A DNA stretch of 64,000 nt. Origin: Emiliania huxleyi CCMP1516 (Eukaryota; Haptophyta; Isochrysidales; Noelaerhabdaceae). Location of the stretch: contig NW_005199770.1 of the NCBI RefSeq assembly GCF_000372725.1, forward strand, positions 1,744,593 to 1,808,592. The letters are read 5' to 3'. Shown here piece by piece: positions 12,101 to 22,676 of this stretch (position 1 is the first letter of the stretch; every line of letters starts with the position of its first letter). The translations under genes and the position numbers were made by a program. The notes beneath the pieces were generated by a model. The model was not told the DNA's origin, made no database searches, and worked only from the letters and a program-made list of their open reading frames with translations.

Positions 12101-15100
12101 GGCTGCAGGGCTTCGCCGCGGCGCAGTTCGACGTCGCCGTCGCCACCAACGTGCTGCACGCGACGCCCTTCATCCGCCACACCCTCCGCAACTGCCGCCG
12201 GCTGCTGCGGCCGGGCGGGCTGCTGCTCGTCAACGAGGCGCTGGCCACGAGCGCCTTTGCGCAGATCACGTTTGGCCTCACGGACGGCTGGTGGCTCTTC
12301 GCGGCCGACCCGGCGCGGCTGGGCCAGAGCAGCCCGCTGATGGCGTGGGAGCACTGGCGCGCGCTCCTTGCGGAGAGCGGCTTCGCGCGCAGCCACGCGG
12401 CGCGGGGCGGCGGTGCGCTGCGCACGCAGGCGGTGATGGTCGCGCAGGTGGCGCGACGACCCGAGGCCGCTTGGCCCGCCGGGGTGGCGGCGGAGGCGCA
12501 GCTCTTTTCCGGCGGGCTCGGCGGGCTCGGGCTGCTCACGGCGCGGCTGCTCGCGCAGCGCGGCGGCGGCTCGCGGCTCGTGCTCTCGTCGCGGAGCGGG
12601 CGCGTGCAGGCCGGGAGCGAGGCCGACTGGGCGTGGGTCGCCGACAGCGGCGCCTCGGTCGAGCGTGTGCGGTGCGACGTGTCGGACGAGGCGTCCGCCG
12701 CCGCCCTCGCGCGCTCTGTGCTCGGAGGGCCGTGGCGCTTGGGCGGTGTCTTTCACGCGGCGGGCGTGCTCTCGGACGCGGCCCTCGCCAACCAGACGCC
12801 GCTGCGCTTCCGCGCCGTCCTCGGCCCGAAGGTGGGCGGCGGCAGCAGCTTGCACGCGGCGAGCCTCACGGCGGGCGCGCTGCGCACCTTCGTCGTCTAC
12901 TCGTCGATGGCGGGCCTGATGGGCTCCGCCGGCCAGTCGCCGCACTCGGCCGCCAACGCGTGGCTCGACTCGCTGGTGCACTTCCGGCGCGGCGCGGGCG
13001 TCAGCGGTGCAGGCCTGCAGTGGGGCGCCGTCGCCGAGGTTGGGTACGCCGCCCGGCACGGCGCGGACAGGCGCGCCGCCAGCGCGGGCACGGGGCTCGT
13101 CTCGCGCGCCCTCGCGTGGGAGAGCCTCCGCCAGGTCCTGTCGAGCTCGTCGGTCGCCGCAGTCTTTGCGGCGGACTGGGGGAGCTACCTGCGCGGGGTG
13201 GCGCAGCCGCCCGGGCTGCTGCTCCCGTGGAAGCACCGCTCTCGGCGGGCTCAGCCCAGCAGGGCGGAGGCGGCTGCCGAGCCTCGCGCCGCCGGCCGCT
13301 CGGGCGTGGTCGGGCTGCAGGAAGTGCTCGAGATGGTGCGACAGACCACCGGCAACGAGGTCAACCCAGACGCGCCGCTGATGGAAGTGGGTCTCGACTC
13401 GCTCGGCGCGGTCGAGCTGCGCAACGGGCTGCAGCGCGCGTCGGGCGAGGAGCTGCCGAGCACGCTCGTCTTTGACCACCCGACGGCGCGGCAGCTGGCG
13501 GCGCGTCTCGAGGGGCCCGCGGCGCCGGCCGTCGAAGCCGCCGGCGGGGGCAGCGCCACGGCGGTGGCCGCCGGGGATCGGCGAGCAGTGGGCCTGGCCG
13601 GGGCGGCGGCGGCGCTTCCGGGCGGCGGCGCGTCGCAAGCCGCGCTGTCGGACCTTGCGGTCTGCGGCGCCGACGCCGTTGGCGAGGTGCCGGCGAGCCG
13701 CTGGATGCTCCAGCCTTCTGCGGCGGCCGACGACGCGGTGGCGCGGCGGGTGCGGCACGGCGGCTTCTTGCGCTCGCTCGACCTCTTCGACAACGCCTTC
13801 TTCGGCGTCTCGCCCGCCGAGGCGGCAGCGATGGACCCGCAGCAGCGGCTGCTGCTCGAGCGCGGCTACGAGGCGCTGCATTGCGCGTCGCTCCGGCGCG
13901 CCTCGCTCGCCGCCAGCGCGCTCGGGGTGTTCGTCGGCATCGGAGCCAACGACTGGCAGACGGTGCTTGCGCACTCGCCCGCCGGCCGCAGCGTCTACGC
14001 CGCCACCGGCGGCAGCCTCTCGATCGCCTCGGGCCGGCTGTCCTTTGTGCTTGGCATGCAGGGCCCGTGCGTCTCGTACGACACCGCGTGCTCCTCCGCG
14101 CTCGTGGCGCATCACGGCGCGCTGCGCGCGCTGCAGCAGGACGAGGCGGACGGCGCCCTGGTCGCAGGCGTCAGCGTCATGCTCCTGCCTCGGGTCGCGG
14201 CCAGCTTCGCCCTCGCCGGCATGACCTCTGCCACCGGCCGGTGCCGCACCTTTGATGCCGGCGCCGATGGGTACGCACGATCCGAGGCTTGTTGCGTGAG
14301 CATGCTCACCATCGCGGGCAGGGAAAGCGAGGGCACACAGATGGGCCGCTCCGGCAGCGCCGTGCGGCAAGACGGCAAGAGCGCCAGCCTGACCGCACCG
14401 AATGGGCGGGCGCAGCAGGTGCTTCTGAAGGCGGCACTGGCGGATGCGGGGCTGTTGGCCCCTGCGCTGAGCTGCCTCGAGGCGCACGGAACTGGCACGC
14501 CACTCGGCGACCCGATCGAGGTGGGCGCGGTGGCGGCAGCGCTGCTGTCCGATCGGGGCCAGGAGGAGCCTTTGTTGATCAGCTCGATGAAGGCCAACCT
14601 CGGTCACGCCGAGCCTGCGGCCGGCGCGGTGGGTTTGCTGAAGCTCGCCGCCACGCTGGGCGTGGCCACTGCGCCGCCGAATGCGCAGCTTCGAGTGCTG
14701 AACCCGCACGTCCATGCGGCTCTGCTCCACCTGCCATGTGCCGCGACAATGTGCGTGAGCGACCTGACCAGCTCAGCTGTGGCGGGCGGCGTGAGCTCCT
14801 TTGGCTACAGCGGCACCATAGCGCACGTGGCCCTTCGCTATCCGACGAGCCAGCGCCCCTTGCAAGTGGACGTGCCGCCGCTCGGCTACTCGCGCAAGTC
14901 GTACAATTGGCTGCCGCCGCCGCCGGCGGTCGGCGCTGCGTCCCGTTTGGCCCTCGGCCCCTTCGACGCGAAAGCACTGAGCCTCCCCAACGGCCGAGCT
15001 GGCTCCCTCCACTTTCTCGAGTGCCGTCGGCAGCGCAAGCTGCGCGTCCGCGCCGGCTGCGAGCCTGAGCAGATCATGCGGGTGCACGCCGCCGCCCTCA

Positions 15101-18100
15101 ACTTCCGCGACGTGCTCAATGTCCTCGGCAAGGACCCTTCGGGCCAGCTCCGCCCCATCGGCGGAGAGTTTACCGGCACCGCGCTGAGCGCGCGCGGGGC
15201 CGCCCTCTACGGGCTGGCGGTGGGTGCGTGCGCCACGTACGCGCGCGCCGCGCTCGGCCGCTGCGCTCCGATGCCGGCGTGCCTCACCTTCGAGTCCGCC
15301 TCCACCTTGCCCACTGCATGGGTGACCGCGAGCTACGTCTGCGCCGACGCGCGCACGAGGACGGGTGGGCGGGCGCTGCTGCACGCGGCCACGGGCGGGG
15401 TGGGCCTCGTCAGCCTCGAGCTGCTCCATTGGCTCGCCGTCAGCGCCGCCGCGTCCGCCGGCGCGCCCTTCAAGCACTCCCTGCTCCGCGCACGAGGGGT
15501 CTCTGTGACGGTCAGCTCGCGAGACGCGGCGGCATTCGTCCTCGGGCTCGTCCTCAGCCTGCGCGGCCGCCGCGTCACGGCCGTCGTCAACGCCCTCTCC
15601 CGAGAGCACATCCCGGCCTCGCTGCTGGTTCTGGGGCAAGGGGCGACCTTCTCCGAGCTCGGGAAGCTCGACGTGTGGAGCGGCGAGCGGGTCGCTGCGT
15701 CGCACCCCACCGCCGACCTTTGCGCCGTCGCCGTCGACGATGGCTGCCGCGGCTGCCCGGGCTGGGCTGCGAACCCCGGGGGCTGGTTGAGCGGCCGCCT
15801 GCAGCAGCTCACGAGGGGCGTTGATGTGGGGCACGTGTCGCCACTGCCCTGCAGCTGCTTTGCGCTGGACTCCGCGGGCGCGCGGGCGGCCTTTCGCTTG
15901 CTGCAGCGTGGCCAAAACGTGGGCAAGGTGTTGTTGCAGGTTGCGCCGATGCTGCAGTTGCGGGGCCGCTTGCGCGGCGGCGAGGCGATCGCGCACTTGG
16001 AGCGTGCGCCGGCCGGGTCGCCGCTGCTGGTAGAGCTCGACTCCGTGGCGATCAGCGAGGACGCGGACCTCGCCAGCTATTGCGCCGCTCGCCCGCTGCT
16101 CGTGCTGCTCTGCGCGGGCGAGATTCGGGGCACGGGCGCGTTCCTGCTGCTAGACGCGGCGCTGGTGGCCGTCGGCGAGCGCGGCGCGTCGTTCCACTGG
16201 CCCGAGGGGTGCAACGGCCTCGCCACCGGGAGGAGACTGCGCGTGCCCTCCGCCGCGGCGCGCAACACCGCCGTCGAGGCCGTCGGCATGGGCTTGCTCG
16301 ACGAGGTGCACACGGGGCGAGCGGCGGCGGCAGCGGCGGCGCGGCAAGCGGTGGAGCGGCTGCAGGCGGCGCCGCCGGACCTGCTGCGCACCTGCTGGAC
16401 CGCGCTGCCCGCCCCCTCGGCGGACGCCGCTTTGGTTGCGATGGGGAGCCTCCAGCCGCTCGCGCCACGGCAGCGCGGCGGCGCGCGGCTGGTCCGGCTA
16501 CGCGTCGACGACGAGGGGCTCGTCGCAACGCTGGAGCTCGACGACCCCGCGCGCTTCAACACGATGTCGGCCGAGCTAGGCGCCGACCTCGCCTCCCACT
16601 GCTCACAGCGTCCGCTCTCTTGACTCGCCGCCCTTTCCTCCACAGGCGACGACTTTGACGCCGCCGTCGCTTGCTTGCGCGAGCGCCGCCCGGCCGTCCG
16701 CGCGGTCGTGCTGCAGGGGACCGGGCCGCACTTTTCGGCGGGCGGCAACCCGTACTCGCACGCGGGCAAGGGGCGCGTCGCGGTGCCTGCCGCGGCAAGG
16801 TCGCTGCTGCACACGCTGCGCGGCCTGACCGCCCTGCGGTCGCTCGGCGTGCCCGTGGTGGCCGCGACGCACGGCAAACTCATCGGCGGCGGCATCGCAG
16901 TCCTCACTTGCGCCGACTACGTCGTGGCCGCGGCAGAGGCGACCTTCGAGCACGGCAACCTCGTGCGCGGGGTCTGCCCGATCGGCGGCTACACGGCGCG
17001 GCTGCCGCACGCCGTCGGCCCGTCGCGCGCGCTGCGCATGTACCTGACCAACGAGACGATCGGCGCCGACCAGGCCTGCGCCATCCGACTGGTGCACGAG
17101 GTGCAGCCCGGCACGGTAGCCGCCCAGCAGAGGGCCCTCCAGGTGGCGCGCGCGCTATCGCGGGACGGCGCCGCCGCCTCGGCGCTGCTCGCTGACCGGC
17201 TCGAGCCCGACGCCGCCCTCGACGCCGCCGAGGTGGTCTCGCACGCGCGGTGTAACGCGCTCAACGGCGGGACTTTCGCGCCCGCCGCCGCCCGCGCCGC
17301 CGCGCTCGAGCCCTCCCCGCCCACCCTCGCCCCCGTGGAGCTCGAGGCGCGCGCGCTGCGCCCGCCGACCGTGCACACGGTGGAGGTGCCCCTTCATCTG
17401 GTGGCCGACCCGGAGGGCGCCCTCCGATGGCCCGAGTGCGCCCTCCTCGTCTTCCGTGGCCGCGACCGCGCGGGCGGCTTCTGCCTCGGCGGCGACGTGT
17501 CGCACGAGCGGCTGCGCAGCGGCGCATTTCTCGACGACGTCGACCGCTTTGGCCGGCAGGTCGACGAGCTGGAGGCGGCGCCGATGCCGAAGGTGGTGGT
17601 TTGCCACGGCGCCACCCGCGGAGGAGGGATGGCCTTCCCGTGCCTCGGCACAGTCGTGCTCGCGCACTCGGACGCCACGTTCGGCTTCCCCGAGATCCGG
17701 CGCGGCGCCTTGCCCGGCGTCGTCAGCGTGGCGGCGCGGCAGCGGCTGAGCCGCGCGGCGTGCGAGCGCCTCTTTTGCACGGGCGATGTGATCGACGCGC
17801 CGACAGCGCAGCGGCTCGGGCTCGTGGACGTTGTGGGCGGCTGGGCGGAGCTCGACGCCCACCTGGAACGCCTTGTCTTCGCCTTTACCGAGGCCGCTGG
17901 CAGCGCGCCTGCGCCGGTGCGGACGGCGATCGTCCCCGGCCGCCTGCTCGCGGCGGACGAGGCCTTTACCGTGGCCGCACTCGAGCTCGGCCGCAGCGTC
18001 GTCCACGCTTGCGAGCTGATGCGCCGGCTGCTCGAGTCGCCGCGCCTGCGCGGGCTGCGCGTCCTCCTGCTCCACGTGAGCGACAAGGAGAGCTCGAGCG

Positions 18101-20904
18101 GAGAGCCGGAGGGGGCAGGGGGGCAGGCGGCGGCGTCCGAGGAGGCGGCGCTCGCCGAGAGTCTCCTCCGGCGCATCGGCCACGCCGGCGTGGTTGTGAT
18201 CTGCGCTCTGCAGGGCCGCGTCGGAGGCGCGTGGCTTCGCCTCTCCGCGTGCGCGCACTACCGTCTTATGGGCACCGGCGCAAGGCTTGCGCTCTCGAGC
18301 GGCGGCGATGCGGGTGCGAGCGATGCGGGTGCGAGGGAGGCCCTCTCTCGCGCACTCCATCACGCGGACGCCGAGACTCTGCTCCGCGCGCAGCTCGCCA
18401 CCGCCGCCGAGGCGCAGGCCTGCGGCTTCGCCGAGGCGGTGGAGGGCGACGTCGAGGCGCGGGCCCTGCGCCTCGCCGGCTGGCTTGCCGCTCAGCCGGC
18501 GCACGGGGTGCGCGCGGTGCTGCGGCTCAACTTTCCGCGGGTAGCCGACCCCGAGGGCGAGGCGGTGCGGGCGCACTTCGAGGCGCATGGCGTGGTTGAC
18601 CTCAGCAGCAGCAGCAGCAGCAGGCCGCGCAAGCCCGCTCGCGCTGCCCCAGCGCCGCAGGCAGCGCGCCCGCCCAACCTGAGCATGCGAAGGCACGCGG
18701 CACTTGCCCGGCTCTCGCTCCGCGAGTCATCGCCCCTGCCTTCTCCCCTTCCCCCTTTGCGATTGGCCTCAGCCGGCAGCCTGCTTTATGCGGAGGAGGA
18801 GCGCCACGCCGGCATCGTCGCGCTCGAGGTTTACTCTCCGCGCCACTGCGTCGCCGCGGCGGAGATGGACCCGCCCGTGCGCGGCGCCTCGCCCGGCCTC
18901 CCTCTAGACCGGCTGAGCACTTGCGACGAGGACGAGGACGCCGTCTCGATGGCGCTGACGGCGGTGAGCCGGCTGGTCAAGGCGCACGGCTTGCGGTACG
19001 AGGACGTGGGCATGCTGCAGGTGGCGTCCGAGTCGCTGCTCGACCGGTCCAAGTCGTTCAAGAGCCACCTGATGGCGCTCTTCGGCGGCTGCGCCGACAT
19101 CGAGGGGCTCGACGCCTACGACGGCGCGTGCGGAGGCCTGCAGGCACTGCTGGCGTGCGTTAGCTGGCTCGACTCGCCGGCCTGGGACGGGAGGTGGGCG
19201 GTCGTCGTCTGCACCGACACCCTCGTGGCGGGCGGGCTCGTCCGGAGCGCCGCCGCCGTTGCCGTGCTCGTGGGGCCGGCGGCTGCGTGGTCGCTCTCGC
19301 GCGTGGAGAGGGTGAGCGCGCGGCACGGCTGGGGGAGGCACTGCCCGTTTGGTTGGCCGACGGCCGCATCCTTCGTTCCGGACACGCCTCCCCGGCGCGA
19401 AGGGGAGGGTAGCCCGCAGCACGACCGCGGCGAGGGCGAGGCCGCGGCGCACGGCCGCTCGCCGTCGGACTCGTCAGCACTCGCCCGCGCCGTCGGCTCT
19501 CTCCAGTCAGCAGCGCCCTTTGTCGGCCTCCTCTCGCGGCTGCTGGATGCAGCACCTCCGCAGGAGGGCGAGCGGCTCGCCCTGGTCGCCGGCGACGAGC
19601 ACGGGTGCCTCGGCCTCGAGCTCTGCGTCCGCGGCGAGCCGCGCGTCCGCTCGCGGCTTGGGGTCGAGCTGGCGGCGCGCCCGCTGCTCTCTGCCGCAGA
19701 GTACAGCGCGGCGAGCGAACGGTTCCTGCAGGCGCAGCGGCGCCTCGGGTGGGCGGTGCGCGCGGGGCGCGGCGCGGAGGAGGCGCGCACCTTCTCCCTC
19801 GCCGAGGTGGACGCGCGGGGGCGCCGCACGTACGTGTACAACGCGGCCACGGCGGTGCCCCTGCCGCCGCTGCTGCTGCCGCCGCCTGCGCTAGCTGCTC
19901 CTGGTGGAGAGCGCACCGATTCGCCGGTGAGCATCCTGGCGCGGAACGCCTCGCTCGACCAGCTGCTGCGGCTCGCCGCCGCGGCGTCGCCCGCCAGCGG
20001 CGGCTCCCCTTCTGCGGCCGCTCAGCGGCGTCAAGTTGCCAACCGGGTGTCTGGCGCTGTCGACGAGGTCGTTGCAGAGTTGCTTGGGAGTGTCGACGCA
20101 GACGCGCCGCTGATGGAGGCGGGGCTCGACTCGCTCGGCGCGGTCGAGCTGCGCACCCGGCTGGCAGAGCGGCTCCAGCTCTCCGAGCTCGCAGAGACGG
20201 TCGTCTTCGACCACCCCACCGTCGCCAAGCTCAAGCGCCATTTGGCCGAGTCGATGCCGCCGCCCGCACCGTCGCCGCCGTCCGCCGCCGCCGGAGCGGC
20301 GATGGACGACCTCGTGCGAGCGCTCGCGCAGTTTGGAGCGGAGGGCGACTCGCGGAGCGCGGCGGCCCGGCCCCCGCCGGACGGCCGGGCGGCACTTCGC
20401 TCTGTGGTTGAGGAGCTTGTCGGGCCGGTCTCCGCGGACACGCCGCTGATGGAGGCTGGCCTCGACTCTCTCGGGACAGTCGAGCTGCGCTCGCGCCTTG
20501 CGGAGAGGCTCGAGCGAGCAGACCTGCCCGAGTCGCTCGTCTTCGAGTACCCGACGGTCCGCCGCCTCGAGGCGCACCTCTTCGCCCCTGTCCATGTACA
20601 CGCCCACCGCGCTGCCCCTGGCGCGGCCCCGTCTTCCGCGGCCGAGGCTGCGCGGCGGCAGGTCGCGGTCGTCGGCCGCGCGTGTCGGCTCCCGGGCGGG
20701 GTCGGATCGGAGTCGGCCCTCGCTGCCTTTGTGGGCACGGCCTCCGACTCCGCCACCGAGGTGCCTTTCGAGCGTTGGCCCCTGGTGCCCCCCACGCGTG
20801 TCGAAGAGGCCACCCTGCGGCGGGTGCGACACGGCTGCTTTTTGCGGTGCGCCGCCCTCTTCGACCACCGCCGCTTTGGGATCTCGGAGGCCGAGGCGAG
20901 CGCG

Positions 20905-20935
<31 letters not shown>

Positions 20936-22624
20936 CCGGGTACGCGGCGCTGCACGGCTGCGGGTTCGGGCGCCACCCCTCGCCCCTGCACGGGAGCGAC
21001 ACGGGCGTCGCCATTGGCATCTACTCGACCGAGTTTGGGCGCGTCCTCGCGAGGGGAGCGATGGGCCGCAGCGTCTACGCCGCCACGGGCGCGACCCTGT
21101 CCGTCGCCTCTGGCCGGATCTCGTATGCGCTAGGGCTGCAGGGCCCCTGCTACTCCATCGACGCAGCATGCTCGGCCTCTCTCGTCGCCATGCACGCTGC
21201 GGCGCGTGCTGTGCAGGGCGAGGCCTGCGCGGCGCACCTCGCGGCGGGCGTCAACCTGATGCTCCTTCCGGAGAGCAGCCTGACGTTTGCCATCGCGGGC
21301 ATGACGTCGCCAGCCGGCCGGAGCCACACCTTCGACCGGAGGGCGGACGGCTTCGCGCGCGGCGAGGGCTGCGTCGCGGTGGCGCTGGAGATGTCGGCTG
21401 CCGCGCCGGTGTGCAGCGTCCTCGGGAGCTGCGTGCGGCAGGACGGACGCAGCGCCAGCTTGACGGCGCCGAACGGACAGGCGCAGCAGGAGCTGCTCCG
21501 CCTGGCCGCCGAGGACGCCGCCGTCGACGCTGGCCAGGTGGGTCTGCTTGAGGCGCACGGGACGGGCACGGCGCTTGGCGACCCCATCGAGGTTCGGTCG
21601 CTCGTGAGCACGTTGCTCCTTCGGCGCGACGCAGAGGTGTGCGCCTTGCCTGTCGGCAGCATCAAGGCAAACATGGGGCACGCCGAGACTGCGGCCGGGC
21701 TGGCGGGTCTGCTCAAGCTCGCGAGTGCGGCCGGCAGCCGCGCTCTCGCTCCGAATGCCCAGCTCCGTCTAGTCAACCCGCACGTGCAGTCTGCGATGCA
21801 GGGCTGCGCCTGCCAGCTGGGCACACAGCAGGGCGGAGCCGAGAGGCGGGAGCGGGTTGTCGCTGCCGTTGGGGGAGTCAGTTCCTTTGGCTTCAGCGGC
21901 ACGATTGCACACTGCATCCTCGGCGCGGAAGCCACGGCGCACGGGCAAGGGGCAAGGGATGAGCCTCACTTCCACCGCCGCGCGTTCCGCTGGAACAGCA
22001 GCACAGCGTTGGCGCAACACGTCGAGGCCGCTGAGGGGAGGACGGCGCTCCGTTCGCCCGCGGCGGGCGCGCTCCTCGCACTCGTCCGCGACCACGCCAT
22101 CCGAGGGCGCTGCGTCTTCCCCGCCGCCGGCTACCTCGAGATGGCGCGCGCCGCCTCGTGCGCCGCGGACGCGCTCACCGCGGCGGCGACGCTGCGGGGC
22201 GTGCGCTTCCTGCGGCCGCTGCTCCTCGACGCCGCCGAGGGTCTCTGGATCGCCTGCGAGGTTGTCGCCGCCTCTGGCCGCGTCGAGATCACGAGCGGCC
22301 GAGACGGCGCCGAGGAGCGGGCGCTTCACTCGGCGTGCGAGCTCGTCGGCGCGCTTGCGCCGGCCGCTGTCAGCAAGCCCGCGCTGCCGCGGCTGCGAGC
22401 GATCGCCGGTTCGGCGGTGTGCACCGCCGCGCTTTACGCCGCGTTCCGCGAGGCGGGCCTCGAGTACGGCCCAACCTACCAGACGCTCGGTGGCGCGTGG
22501 GCCGGCGACGGAGGGTCCTTCTCCGTCGCGAGGCTTCGCCGCCCGCCGGGGACCTCGCAGGGCGTCCTCATCCACCCTGCCGACCTCGACGGCGCGCTGC
22601 AGCTGACCAGCCTGCTCTCGCCGA

Positions 22625-22676
<52 letters not shown>

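Noticed and set aside
10930-14730. Very long minus-strand open frame opposite PKS module 2 (and its twin at 27118-30855)
   Set aside because: It is the shadow of the plus-strand coding frame in GC-rich sequence. The two are near identical only because the coding strand is duplicated. No domain, Arg/His-rich composition.
16621-16623. TGA as a true end of a first PKS gene
   Set aside because: It would cut an ECH domain in half. The same frame continues after 16645 and a GC-AG intron restores the domain.
4762-16623. Treating the open frames at 99, 1313, 4762 and 16675 as separate genes
   Set aside because: Each break falls inside a conserved ECH or KS domain and is bridged by a plausible intron, so one gene is more economical.
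20231-21169. Long Arg/Pro-rich minus-strand frames across PKS modules
   Set aside because: Typical antisense frames of GC-rich genes. No start context, no domains.
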